From the NCBI RefSeq assembly GCF_003589595.1, contig NW_020653391.1, forward strand, positions 3,294,101-3,358,100: 64,000 nt of DNA, given 5' to 3'. Of this stretch, positions 22,953 through 33,743 are shown one piece after another. Made by a program: the position numbers and the translations under genes. This DNA comes from Hyposmocoma kahamanoa (Eukaryota > Arthropoda > Insecta > Lepidoptera > Cosmopterigidae). The stretch's first letter is position 1; each line of letters begins with the position of its first letter. The notes beneath the pieces are model-generated. The model saw nothing but the letters and a program-made list of their open reading frames with translations. It did not search any database and was not told the DNA's origin.

Positions 22953-23701
22953 GCCTTATTACACTATTGCACACTTACCTAGTACAAAATTAATGTAATG
23001 AATGTGGATAAACAGGATTTTGATCTTGCATTGCTGATTTTTATTCTTTACCTGTAACATGTAGGAGTTTACACTAACTATACTTAAATTAAGTAGACCA
23101 CTCCACAGACAAAAACATGTTTTCGCTAACAGTATGACCGTTTCGTGTTAGTTCTTCCTTGCAACACCACATCGTTTTCAAAAAATAGTTGTGTAGGTAG
23201 AGTTTAGTAATTTTTTGTTAGATTCTATCAGAACGCTGCTATGTCTGTGTTGCTACTTTCTTATTTTTGCACAATGTGCGCCCCGCCGATATTGGCGCGC
23301 GACCGCGCTCGCGTGCCAGTAATTGCCCGCGTTCCTTTTTTAAATAACTATCACGACTTTTTCGCTCCAAACTCTTTTTCTTTTATAAGTTTTATGGCAT
23401 TCCTTGCATACGGCCACGCAATTTGGCGCGTTCGAAATTTGAAGCATTTCGAGTAATGATGCTCTTACGGCGTCTGTGATGTATGGTAAATGAAGGATGG
23501 GCGATTACAGACAATGTTGAGTTCGGATGCAACCCGCAATTTACGCATTTGTCGAGGTACTCTTTTGCAATTGTAAGAAGAATTATTATTTAATTTGACC
23601 GCAGAAAGTTGTCAAGTTTGAAGGTTTTATTTGGGTTTAATAGTAATATAAATACTAAACATTTATTATGACTTTTCGTACAAAATATAATTCGATTTCC
23701 A

Positions 23702-23724
23702 TGTGTGTGTGTGTGTGTGTGTGT
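23702..23724. repeat. (GT)n microsatellite
   Basis: About eleven uninterrupted GT units. Confidence 0.95.
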
Positions 23725-24330
23725 AAATGTTAAATATTACTATAATGTATATGATAATATGTATATGTAGGTATGTACATATTGAGTTATAAAAGCAGCA
23801 TGCAACTTGCACCGAAGTACCCATTGTTGCCAAGTTATTTCAAGGGGCCGGAATCCAGATTGTCTTATTCCAATATGCCTCTCGAAACCAAATACCTCGC
23901 GGCGACGCCGTCCCCTCACTGCGCCCCAAAGCTTCAACTATAAAGCACCCAACGATACTGGCAGCCACACGATTGATCCCAAGGAATATGTTCCAATTAA
24001 AAAATAAATATTCTCTTTTCAAATCTGTTCGTTGCAAAACGAGCCGGCCGTGTCGCAGCGGGTGATGGATAAAAACAATAGACTTTTGCCAGCTGAAGTG
24101 TTCATTTTTCGAAAATTTCAATTTCGCACGTTTCTTGTTCTAATGTTCTTATTTGACGTGTTTGATTGACGGGTTCATACCCTAGTGGGTAATTTTATTG
24201 TTGTAACCAAATAATTACCTAGCTATTCAAATATAACTCTATTTATTATTTAACCGGTACCCGAAAGAATAAATTTTCATACATACATACGGCTTCATTT
24301 TTCTGCAATAATCTTGGTCTTAAATCATAA

Positions 24331-24352
24331 ATATATATATATATATATATAT
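24331..24352. repeat. (AT)n microsatellite
   Basis: About eleven AT units. Confidence 0.95.
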
Positions 24353-25611
24353 CAATTTCGCAGTTGTATTGTTAATTTGTTAGTAAACAATCTTGGAACA
24401 GAATAATAATTGGTACCTAAACCAAAAAAAGATCGTTCAAAAAAAGATTGTTCACTTTTATCTCACAAAAAAAATTAGATCCATTCTCTATTTGAATAAA
24501 AAAAAACTTAAGATTCGAAATTCGAAATCCCCTCACGAATTCGATAGCTCGCCTCAGGTTGTTTACATGGGTGCAGTTCGTTTCATAGTAATGCCGGATT
24601 ATACTGATCTTTCATTACCTAATGTGAAGGGGTGCTTGATTTCGCTCTAACAGTGAGCTTTTGCCCTTAGGTTCTTGATGTTAGCGAATAATTTGGTATG
24701 GAGGGAAATACAAAGAATTTGGCTGTATTAGTTAGAATCTTTGCCTTCCGTTTCTCAATCTGTGAAAAATTTGACGCGTGTTCGAAAATGTAAGAATCGG
24801 AATATTCAGTTGTTTTACTAATACGGATCTTGTCTAAGGAGACGGTTAATCCTTAGGCAAGATTTTACAAAGCGTTGACTAAATGCAGGTTGGAGACTTG
24901 GAATGTCCTGGAAGACCTCTGTCACCGACATTTTGTTTCTCGTGTCAATTTTTAAGTATTACAGTTCACACCTAAACAAGCTCTTTATCCTGCAAAATAT
25001 TTTATTTACACACATATCATAAACTCTCTATGATTTGTGTTCAAGAACCGCAAATTACGACCAGCATAAAGAAAAACTGTTTTGTTAGAATAAATTTCTT
25101 ATCTGTGAAAATGTTACTATTGCTTCTTAGTAACATCGAATTCGATTTTATTATTACATTTAAATTTCGAACATCTCTGAAAAACAAAACAATTTGATTC
25201 GACCTCAATTCTAATATCAGTCGAGATGGAGTTTTATTCGAAATGAAATGTCAATAGCAAACAATTTTTACAAATTTCACACGTTGCTTGATATCGAGTG
25301 ATATGATAGTTGTAGCCGACTCTAGTTTGTCTATGAATTAAATAAAAACTATGGTCTAATTGACATGCGTGAAAAAAGATTTTATTTGCCGCCATTTCGC
25401 CAGTCGTAACATGCAGTTCCTGAACACATCATACAGAGCTTATAATATGTGTACAGATAAAGCAGTGTATGTAACTGTACATAATTAGGCATTAAAACAC
25501 TCGTGTGATGTTTTTATGAAACTCGCCTGTCGGCTTGTTTGATAAACCCACATTCTTATTTTAATGCCTTTCATTATGTAATAGTCACATAAACTACTGT
25601 TATAATATAAT

Positions 25612-25795
25612 AATAACGCACACACTCAACATAGTTCCGCACCAGGGAAACCCTGTGTCGCGGGTTCCATGTACACACACATAGACAACCACAAATTACA
25701 CCCAAACTCACAATTTCTCCCGGCCCGTGAATCGAACCTGGGACCTCTGCGTGGCAGTCCGGCATGATAACCGTTCGGTCGCGGAGGCAGTTGCA
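25612..25795 (-). mobile_element. SINE-G copy
   Basis: Reversed: CTGCCTCCGCGACCGAACGG head, GAGGTCCCAGGTTCGATTC B-box region, GGGAGAAATTGTGAGTTTGG body, and AACACAGGG-like end with TGTGTGTGTACATGG. Confidence 0.9.
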
Positions 25796-26616
25796 AAATA
25801 TTATTATTGAATAGGAATATGTATTTGAAATAAAATAAATAAATCATACCGTGCAGGGGTACCAACCTAACAGGATTACAAGCTTGTTAACCGCAGCGCG
25901 GCGGGCGGCGACGTCCGACCGCGCGCTACCGAGTTCTTATTTTGAAATTTTGACATATTGATCCTCTTAAAAAACGAAATTATTGCTTCTGATTGTTGTG
26001 GTACGAAGTAAAGAAGTTGAAATGTATAAGTACTTAGGTCCCGTGATTTTTTGAAACCTATCTTCATTTACATACAAAATATAAACCTAGTTGAAGAAAA
26101 AATTATTTGCCATTTACTTATTTTAATGTTGGGCAATCGTTAAAAAATCGTAAAAAGTGATGAAAATTTAAATTAAATGTTTATTTCAATTTAAGACTTT
26201 TTAAATATTTTGCGTATATGTATTCTTAAATCTGTCCAATAAAAATTTAAAGTGAATAAAACAGGGAACACATGTTTTAACTTCTTCAAGTGATGAAACT
26301 AGGTGGGTGAGTGGCATGTTGTCGTTCAGAAACAATAACTATCCGCGACGGAGACAATTAGCGAGTCTTGAATAAATTATTAGGCAACGTACAATGCAAC
26401 AACGCGCAAGTAATATCTTGCTAAAAATTACTAATTATCTGATCTCAAGCTAAATAAATCTTCTGCAATAAAATTACAGGATTAACAAAACAAACTCCGA
26501 ATAGACTGCAATACATTATCTTATTGAAAATCATGATACTACCGTGAAATTCGTACATTTTTTTGGGAAAGTACTGCGACTAGTTTGTTATTATTATTGA
26601 AAACCGAACATTTTTT
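25796..26616. other. No recognised feature; small GC-rich patch
   Basis: GCAGCGCGGCGGGCGGCGACG at about 25893-25913 is strongly GC-rich. Otherwise AT-rich with nothing recognised. Confidence 0.45.
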
Positions 26617-26911
26617 GGTAGCTGTAGAGCACCTTGTGAAATAGGTCGTCTAGGGAAGTACTGCCGCCGTACCTATTTCTACGGCCAAGCAGTAATAGTC
26701 ACATTATTGCGTTCCAGTTGTGAAGGGTGCTGGTAAAATTACAGGTACACGAGTCTTGTCAACTTATGTCTCAGGGTGACAGGCGCTGTGGCGGTACCCC
26801 CAGATCTTTATGATTCAAAGCTCTGAGTAACCCTGCAACTGTTATGAATAGGCGTATCGCTTACCACCAGGTGCACGACTTGTTCTTCCCATAACTTGGT
26901 ATTATAAAAAG
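26617..26911 (+). repeat. LepA repeat, near full length
   Basis: From GGTAGCTGTAGAGCACC to ACTTGGTATTATAAAAA. All blocks present. SINE-E follows directly. Confidence 0.9.
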
Positions 26912-26914
26912 TCA

Positions 26915-27020
26915 CAAACAAAAAATCCTTAGATCCTACTCTACTCGAACCAGCGTCTGTTTGCCAAATCGGGGCTGCCGCTCTAACCAACTGAGTTACA
27001 TTATCGAGTCAGCAGACCTT
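26915..27020 (-). mobile_element. SINE-E head
   Basis: Reversed: TGTAACTCAGTTGGTTAGAG (A-box region), then GCTGGTTCGAG (B-box). Abuts the poly(A) end of a LINE fragment on the right. Confidence 0.75.
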
Positions 27021-27047
27021 ATAAATGCCATGATTTTGTGGCAGATT

Positions 27048-27434
27048 TTTTTATTCAAATGTAAGTGTGCATTTGACCTCCATATCACCTGATGGAAAGA
27101 GACGATGAGGTCGACGATGAAGCATGCACACCAAATAATACCTATTCACTTTCGTCTTGAAAGATCCAAATTATAAAGTTCAGGAAACAAGTCTGCAGAC
27201 AGGGAATTCCACTCCATAACCGTTCGCCATGTAAAATGTGGAAGCGTAACGCTTCGTGCGAATCTTTGGAATATCCACAACAAAGGGGTGGAACCCAAGA
27301 CTTCGCCTAGTGTAAAATATCGATAAGCAGGCAACTTTACAGCGGTGTTCAAAGTAATGCAGCTTCGCTTCTACTGATTCCGAGTCACCTATAACCCTTT
27401 TGGCACGCTTGTCAATTGAATGTAGCAGAGCCAT
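27048..27434 (-). pseudogene. LINE reverse-transcriptase C-terminus (CR1/Jockey-like)
   Basis: Two minus-strand frames give the typical tail of insect non-LTR retrotransposon ORF2. The first has KRAKRVIGDSES…CKVACLSIFYTR, like the family's 'RRAIRIVGD…RRDVASLCVFYR'. The second has ARSVTLPHFTWRTVMEWNSL then LFPELYNLDLSRRK, like 'FLPRTSRLWNSLPxxVFPxxYN'. A frameshift separates them. It ends in AATAAAAAAA on the minus strand at ~27049. 5'-truncated and inactive. Confidence 0.8.
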
Positions 27435-27597
27435 CCCAAAGGTGGTAGCAGTACTCCATACACGGCCGGACTTGTGTTTGATACAGCTGAAACAATGTAA
27501 AACGAAGCGTAATGTATGATTTTATTTTCTCTGGTGGTATACTCGTGTATATGTATGAACGACTGTAACAAATGAATCTATGATATGGCAATAAATT

Positions 27598-27861
27598 TAG
27601 TAGCAGTAGAGCTCTTTGTGAAAGAGTTCGTCTAGGGAAGTTCTGCCACCTTACTTATTTCTGCCGCTTAACAGTAAATTGAGCATTATTGGCAGATGGG
27701 ATTTCTAAACATATGTCTCAGGATGACGGGCGCAGTGACCGTACCCCCAGATCTTTATAATTTAAAGCTCTAAGTAACGCTGCAACTGTTACGGGCAGGC
27801 GTGTGGTTTACTATCAGGCGCACAACTTGTTCGTGCCCTTGGACCGTCATCATAAATAAAA
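27598..27861 (+). repeat. LepA repeat, near full length
   Basis: TAGTAGCAGTAGAGCTC to the CATAAATAAA end. The LepA centre (TGCTGGTGAAATTACAG) is deleted. Confidence 0.9.
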
Positions 27862-27862
27862 G

Positions 27863-28990
27863 TTATATTTGTCGAGTCGAGAATAATTCGATATAATTAA
27901 AAAAAAAACCGTTGTGAAAACAAAACGTTTGGTAATCGTTTCCAGTTTCCAGATTCCTACGCGGGCGGAGGGACCGGAAGATGTCTAGCTCACCCTCTAC
28001 TAGCTCTCCGGGCTAGTGCCGGAGATGCTAAGTAGCAGTGTCTTGCGACAATGTCCGGACATAGCCACCGACTTAAAGGACAATTCACGTGCCTCAGGCC
28101 CTCAACTAGAGCGCTACTCAACCACTGAGACAGTCAAGTTTGTAATTGGATCCAATAACTTTTTTGTAAGGGCAATCCAACTTGTTAGCAACAACGGTCG
28201 ACTCACACTATGAGGGAGGCAGCTTACTTATCATGTCATGAAGAACATTCGTGTGCGCCTTCGTATATTGTACGTTTTTAGCATACTCACTAACACATCT
28301 GTATATATACCGTTGCTGAACTCAATAAAAAAAAGTCATTATGGTCTTTAGAAACTACATATACTCGATGGAAACCTATCTCTTGGATTTTTCCTAAAGT
28401 CATTTGCAAAGAAATAGGGGTGTTTCGTTTCAATCAGAAAATGATATTTCAAAACGCTGGCACAAAGGATAGAGGCAATATAGTTTCAGATCTTTGTAGA
28501 CGCTTTAAGAAATTGCGAATTATTGCAAACCGCAGTTCATTATACCGCGCGCATATTACCATGCCGATCAGCCCTTAAATAACGACGAGGGTTTGTCACC
28601 CTAGCGCAGACTTAACTATGGGTTTTGTTATAAAGCTATCTACATAATTTCTGTACAACACGTTCATGTTATGACACAAAAAGTGCCCAGTTTTTAAATT
28701 TAGAAAAGGCTAGGTGTGTATACACCTAGTAATTGTTATTTTTCAAATGATATTTGATTCCACTGAATTGGCCCAATGTGAATTTAAGAAAGATTATACA
28801 TTCAAATGACTACCACAAATGACACCACTAAAAAAAAGAAACAAAACAGAAAAAAAAATTAGACCCGTCACAAAAATAAAACAAAATCACAAATAAAATG
28901 ATAATAAAACACAGAAGATTTACTTAAACAGAGACACTATGTATATGCATAGTTTGTGTGGTGCCAGCTGCGGTTACAAAATGGTCACAT
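27863..28990. other. Mostly unrecognised; possible tRNA-like SINE piece 28045-28140
   Basis: Reversed 28080-28140 reads GTCTCAGTGGTTGAGTAGCG, tRNA-Leu-like in style, but no clear B-box follows. Nothing else recognised. The A-rich patch 28828-28915 is low complexity. Confidence 0.35.
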
Positions 28991-29105
28991 AATAGGAATA
29001 GAGCTCCTTCCGTAAGAGTTCGTGCAGGGAAGTACGACCGCCTTGCCTATTTCTGCCGCCATGCATAAATGTGGTTTTGAAGGGTAAGGGTGGTGGTGGT
29101 TAAAA
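28991..29105 (+). repeat. LepA repeat, 5' third
   Basis: ATAGAGCTCCTTCCGTAAGA through ATTTCTGCCGCC to GGGTAAGGGTGGTGGTGG, then stops. Confidence 0.8.
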
Positions 29106-29396
29106 TTATAATTGTTTCAAAAGAAACTCATCGACACTGTAGAATTCATTATCCAATAAAAGAAGATTTATTCGGGTACTAAACGTTAGAAACGGGTAGA
29201 TGTTTGTAGAATCGGGGACCTAATTACCCGCGGATTTCTCGTTGTGAGTTGGGTATGGTGGGCAACGGATTTTAGTTTTCCCGCGTTACCCAACGCCCGC
29301 CCACCGCCTGTGCGTTCGCTCCTAAGTGCTCGTCATAATATGGTATTTAAAAAAAAGTTATTTCCGCTCTTTTATAAACACTACTTCGTAGCATTG

Positions 29397-29623
29397 GTAT
29401 AATAAAATCACATGAGATCACATGTCAAAAGTGCTTTTATCACATGATAGTCTTAAAAATAATACGAACTACATGAAACAAAATTAAATTATGTGCCTAT
29501 GTGTGATTTTCTATCTCTCCTATTTAAGAATAAAAAGTTATCGAATAATTTATTTCGTGGAATCTTTAAGCCTCTCTCCCGAAATTGTCATTTTGCAGAT
29601 GTGGCTTTGTTACACCAAGGGTG
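29397..29623 (+). mobile_element. MITE-B copy, near full length
   Basis: GGTATAATAAAATCACATG at left, GATGTGGCTTTGTTACACC and AAGGGTGCG at right. Confidence 0.85.
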
Positions 29624-29765
29624 CGACGTCTTATTTTGAGAGTTTTCTTTCCTTCGCGCGATCAAAACGTTCTTTAACAATCTTTAAGTACCTATTATTA
29701 CATTTTTATTGATTGTCAGAATATTTGACCACCATTGTATTCAATTATTTGTTGTGACGAAATAT

Positions 29766-29993
29766 TTTCATAGATTTCTCATAGATAGCGCTACGGCTAA
29801 AAATCGTTGAAAACCCGACAAACAAAGATCAGACAACAAGCACTTAGAAAAATTCTTGTCCGCAGGGTTGTTCCGTTATATAGCGTCTGTCACGGTTTGT
29901 TAGGAGACGTTACTTCGAATCCTGCCGGATTGAAGGAATATTTTGTAAGTGTTTGATCTTTGTGTTGATAATTATAACAAATCCATATTATTA
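29766..29993 (+). mobile_element. SINE-E copy, near full length
   Basis: Starts CATAGATTTCTCATAGATAG, GCGCTACGGC, then the tRNA-like part TATAGCGTCTGTCACGG, a degraded B-box (CTTCGAATCC), and tail GATCTTTGTGTTGATAATTA. Shows the full 5' block seen reversed at 31880-31952. Confidence 0.85.
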
Positions 29994-30123
29994 TTTTCAC
30001 GAGCTCTAAAGCAAATGAACAACGCTGTTGAAGTGAGATTCATTGACAATGTAAGTTTATGTTAAAACGCTAAGTCTTACACAAAGGAACTTACTAGGTC
30101 TTTGACTTCAAAAATAGTCAAGA

Positions 30124-30141
30124 TGACGTCACATATCGATA
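30124..30141. promoter_or_regulatory. CRE next to a DRE-type site
   Basis: Perfect TGACGTCA (30124-30131) followed after 2 bp by perfect TATCGATA (30134-30141). The first is the CREB/ATF palindrome and the second is the Drosophila DREF element of housekeeping promoters. Further ATCGAT/TCGATA variants lie at 30321-30372. Confidence 0.45.
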
Positions 30142-30439
30142 AAAAACACGAAACTAATCGACAAAAAACGTCAATAAATCTCACGCTTGTCGCTCGTTTC
30201 CGATTAGTTATTAGTGAAAAGGCGGCCGTTAAAAATCTCTATGAATATCTCATTCAAGAGCCGCCGCCGGCCTCACATCTGTCAATGTTTCAAGAACTAC
30301 TAGTTTGTGCGCCTACGTCGATAAAATTGTCGATATTTTATCGTTTATCGTTAGTGACGTTGAGAATTATCGATTAAGCGCATGTAAATTAATATATAAT
30401 ATACCTTCAATATTTGTACGCATTTCGTATGCTTATTGT

Positions 30440-30699
30440 TAAACGATACGCTTGTCCATAACAATAGCAGTGTCACTTAGAGCTTTAAATCGCAAAGATC
30501 TGCGATGCACTGCCACTGCGCTCGTCACCCTGAGACATAATAAGTTGAAAATCCCCATGAGCCTGTAACTTCACCAGCACCCTTACCTTTCAAAACCGGA
30601 ACGCAGTAATGCTCACATTACTGCTTGGCAGCAGAAATAGGTAACGTGGCAATCTTCTCTGGATGAACCCTTTTTCGAGGAGCTCTACTGGTGCTAAAC
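30440..30699 (-). repeat. LepA repeat, near full length
   Basis: TAAACGATACGCTTGTCC to GAGGAGCTCTACTGG. Contains the second family hairpin in perfect form, GCAGTAATG/CATTACTGC with a 4-nt loop (30603-30624). Confidence 0.9.
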
Positions 30700-30964
30700 T
30701 GTTTTCTGACAAATAAATGGATCATGAATTAAATTCAAAAAGTGTAATAAACTATTCCATGAATTTCTCTACAATGGACTTATTTGATATGAGTAAAATA
30801 GTCGAAAAACAAATAACTAAGCGTTTTGAGATTCCCGAAGTTAATATACGTCAAATTTCATAGTTATTTTCTATATACCATTCGTAACATTCTGTTTAAA
30901 AACCATCGTAAAATAATAGAAACTCTACTTATCATTGTAAAAATTTTCATTTTCTTACTATCAA

Positions 30965-30972
30965 TATCGATA
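30965..30972. promoter_or_regulatory. DRE-type site TATCGATA
   Basis: Perfect TATCGATA inside the longer near-palindrome AATATCGATATCGAA. Second such site in 850 bp. Confidence 0.35.
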
Positions 30973-31065
30973 TCGAAGTTGCTATCGACTGCTACATCCC
31001 TACGTGTACTGGAGTTCTATGAATAATTCATATAGTAGTTTTTTACTCATCATTAACGCGGCGAC

Positions 31066-31076
31066 AGATGGCGCTG
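31066..31076 (+). promoter_or_regulatory. AGATGGCGCTG, CTCF-like core
   Basis: The 11-mer resembles the AGRKGGCGC core of CTCF sites. Single copy outside any repeat I recognise. Confidence 0.3.
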
Positions 31077-31151
31077 TTTAACAGAAAATTAGCTGTCAAA
31101 TAGAGTGCAACAAAACGGTAACAAGCACTGTCGGTGTTTGTACTGACCACG

Positions 31152-31251
31152 TATATATACTCATCGACGAGTGTTTGCGATAGGGGAAGATGGGTGATAA
31201 CGAAAATTTGAACTTTGAAGAACTTTCTTTCATATGCAATACATTAGAAGG
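31152..31251 (+). promoter_or_regulatory. TATA-like sequence with a short downstream ORF
   Basis: TATATATA at 31152-31159. ATG at 31190 opens 21 codons (MGDNENLNFEELSFICNTLE, Gly) before TAA. The stop lies in the inserted LepA, which also supplies a good 5' splice match (AGG|GTAAGG, about 31251/31252). So a short acidic first exon spliced into an unknown gene is possible. No other evidence. Confidence 0.2.
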
Positions 31252-31442
31252 GTAAGGGTGCTGGTGAAATTACAGGTACATGAGACTTGTCAACTTATGT
31301 TTCAGGGTGAAGGGCGTCGTGGCAGTGGCCCTCAGGTCTTTGTGTTTAAAAGCTACGAGTGGCACTGCAACTATTAGGGACAGGCATGTCGCTTACCACC
31401 GAGCACACGACTTGTTCGTCCCGTCACTTAGTATTGTATAAA
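31247..31442 (+). repeat. LepA repeat, 5'-truncated
   Basis: Begins GAAGGGTAAGGGTGCTGG and runs to TTAGTATTGTATAAAAAAG, continuing without a break into an A-rich array. Confidence 0.9.
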
Positions 31443-31591
31443 AAAGAAGAAAAATAAAGAAAATCAAAGACAAACAAAGAAAAACAAAGAAAAACAAATA
31501 AAACAAAGAAAAACAAAGAAAAAGCAAAGAAAAACTAATACAAACAAAGAAAATCAAAAAAATTAAAACAAAGAAAACAAAGAAAAACAAT
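31443..31591 (+). repeat. A-rich array, AAAGAAAAACA-type units
   Basis: About 150 bp of imperfect 10-12-bp units (CAAAGAAAAA), starting exactly where the LepA A-rich end stops. Probably an expanded tail. Confidence 0.85.
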
Positions 31592-31758
31592 TATTGCCGC
31601 ACCCCATATTCACCACATTTTGCCCTATTTCACTTTTTTATCTGATGTTTTGCCGATTTCCATCAAATGAGGAAGTGATAGCTAAAACAGAGGCTTATTT
31701 TTAAGGCAGTTTAAACAAAAAATATTTTGTTATAATTATTAATACAAAACGTTCCTTC

Positions 31759-31952
31759 AAAAAAAGTATTTCGATCCGGCCGGATTCGAACCGACGTCTT
31801 CTAGCATACCATGCCAGACGCTAAACTAACTAAGCCACGGAACGAACCAGCGGACCTCACGATTTTTTCTATGTGCTTGTTGTCGTGTCTTTGTATTTGG
31901 TTTTTCAACGACTTTTTAGCCGTAGCGCCATCTATGAGAAATCTATGAAAGC
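31759..31952 (-). mobile_element. SINE-E copy, near full length
   Basis: Reversed: ATAGATTTCTCATAGATGG then CGCTACGGCTAAAAAGTCG, tRNA-like ACGGAACG region, B-box GGTTCGAATCC and GGCCGGATCG. The AGATGGCGCTA at 31923-31933 is intact. Confidence 0.85.
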
Positions 31953-31994
31953 ATTTCGTCACCCAGTTAGATACCTTTACAGGTATCAGCACCG

Positions 31995-32065
31995 GTGTTC
32001 GATCTTTGTATTAATAATTATAACTAGTGGAGTAATTTCACATAAAAAATAATTGAATATCAATT
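31995..32065 (+). mobile_element. SINE-E tail
   Basis: TGTTCGATCTTTGTATTAAT through ACTAGTGGAGTAATTT. Only the 3' tail, in opposite orientation to the neighbouring copy. Confidence 0.75.
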
Positions 32066-32279
32066 AAAAAAAATTATAAAATATTTTATTGATGGGTCGA
32101 AGAAGTTGGAATATAGCTGGTCAATTTATAAAGAGTCAAAAGGAGATTACGTAGAAAAATAAATTATAATTAAAAAATTATATATATGTATTATTTTAAT
32201 TTCTAAAAGAGAGCTTTAATTTTTACACGTTGATTAAGATAGTACGCCTTATTGAGATATTAGATTATTACATAAGTTA

Positions 32280-32870
32280 AGGAACGACCACCAACATGGC
32301 CAGATTCCATAGATAACGACACAGGAAGAAACTTAAGTACACTACGACGCCAGACGAAGATACCATTCTTTACAATACAAATCAGGCCATCAAAGGAAAT
32401 AACAGACATTGCAAGACGCAACAGATAACCGCACATCGCTATGCGAAAGACACAATTATCTTAAAAGCTTTGGCGACAGGAAGTGACACACGAACCGGAG
32501 ACGCTACGCATCCTTCGCGCTTGCCGATATAAAAAGGCAACACGCCGCGAGAAGGGACAGTTCACATTTAACCACAGTTCGCATCAAATTTCACAAGTCT
32601 ACGTATCCGTACCAAACTCCGAACACAAGCTCCAAATCGCTTGCGTTACGGCTTTGTTGTAAAATCACTTATACGTATAATTGTAAAAGCAGATCATAAT
32701 TGTGAAGTAACCAATAAACGTAATATTCCTCGAACTCATTGCACTTCGTACTTCACTCAAATAAAGAAGACCCCGCTACTCCTCGAAGATAACCACTTGG
32801 CAACCACGCCCAAGAAATATAACTCATAAAAGAAATTAAAAAACTCGTTACTAGAGCCACACATCCTTTG
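32280..32870 (+). mobile_element. Possible solo LTR (edges unsure)
   Basis: This stretch has the order expected of a retrotransposon LTR: TATA box GATATAAAAAGGC (32526-32538), an initiator-like ACAGTTCAC ~30 bp later, and AATAAA at 32713-32718 about 155 bp further on. Its base composition is richer in C and A than the surroundings. I cannot see TG…CA ends, a target duplication, a primer-binding site or gag/pol. It could instead be a TATA promoter of an unannotated transcript. Confidence 0.3.
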
Positions 32871-33171
32871 CCAAAATCCGGTGATCTTATTCCTTAAGGA
32901 ATAAAATATGTAGAGCCGTCACCAATCTTAGATGCGAGACAGCTCGCGATTTAGATGCGAGAAAAAAAAATTATATTATTAAAATGCAAACAACATGGTA
33001 CAAATGGTGTGCATACACGTGTACAATCTTGCGCACGCTACCGAACACACGCTGCGTACACGAACCATACCGCACTGCGGGGTCGAAAGGATTATTCAGG
33101 TGTTTTGTAAACCAAATAAGGCCTAAAACATGATAGTAGGATTTGCACAACAAATAATTTATTACCACCAC

Positions 33172-33240
33172 CGCGATGGCTCAGGGACACTGAACCTTGT
33201 ATGGGAAGGTTCTGGGTTCCATATTTAGTTAAACCAATTT
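33172..33240 (+). mobile_element. tRNA-like SINE head, unassigned
   Basis: CCGCGATGGCTCAGGGACAC then GGTTCTGGGTTCCAT resemble A- and B-box regions. No family partner elsewhere in the window. Confidence 0.4.
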
Positions 33241-33255
33241 AGAAATGATATGACG

Positions 33256-33425
33256 AAAAAAGCTGCGGTAGCCTAATAGTTAGACGTACTGCCTTTCAAG
33301 TTGAGGCCGTGGGGTCGAATCCGAAAACACATCACGAAAACGTCGTGATGAAGCCTGCATGTCGAAGACGGTTCAGAACCCTCGGAAAAGTGTGAAGTCC
33401 CGCATTAGGCCAGCGGACTACGGCC
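33256..33425 (+). mobile_element. SINE-F copy, 5' part (interrupted)
   Basis: Head CTGCGGTAGCCTAATAGTTA, B-box-like GGGTCGAATCC, then body to CAGCGGACTACGGCC, where a LINE tail is inserted. Resumes at 33744. Confidence 0.8.
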
Positions 33426-33743
33426 TTTTTTTTAATCTATTTTTATTGAGGCTTTACCCACCGTGAGTGACTTTGTCATCCTCATGGGAGGAATACTGTG
33501 TTCCCTACTCAAAGGACATGTTGAAAAACTTGTATAAGTTTAGAGCCCCAACACATACAGGCTCTCCGAACCAACAATTAATTTGTCCATTGCATAAACT
33601 TATATAACCACACATTGTACCCTTCAGGGTTACGTTACGGTTACATTCCACCAATACACGGTACAGATCCTCTATTTTATTGCAAGTGCTGCACAATGGG
33701 GATGGTTTAAAACCCATCATATAAAAGAATTTATTAGTTGGAA
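33426..33743 (-). pseudogene. LINE 3' end inserted in SINE-F
   Basis: Minus strand: open frame from 33720 with SPLCSTCNKIEDLYRVLVEC (zinc-knuckle-like Cys spacing typical of the end of Jockey/R1-type ORF2), ending YKFFNMSFE and a stop. A 3' UTR and an AATAAA-poly(A) junction follow (T8 at 33426-33433 on plus). Flanked by GGACTACGGCC and GGACTATGGCC, an 11-bp target duplication with one change. 5'-truncated insertion. Confidence 0.85.

Larger units (their letters stand above)
22953..25611. other. No recognised feature (2.6 kb) apart from simple repeats
   Basis: Includes a short CpG-rich patch at 23278-23330 (ATTGGCGCGCGACCGCGC) and several AT-driven open frames. The frame at 24393-24650 (85 codons) has a Lys-rich first half and an unrecognised second half. 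Confidence 0.4.

Noticed and set aside
25574..25865. Overlapping minus frames with PPRPNGYHAGLPRRGPRFDSR
   Set aside because: Translation of the SINE-G head; the same peptide recurs at 58443-58664 for that reason.
31393..31590. Minus-strand frame rich in Phe/Leu
   Set aside because: Translation of the A-rich tail array, not a protein.
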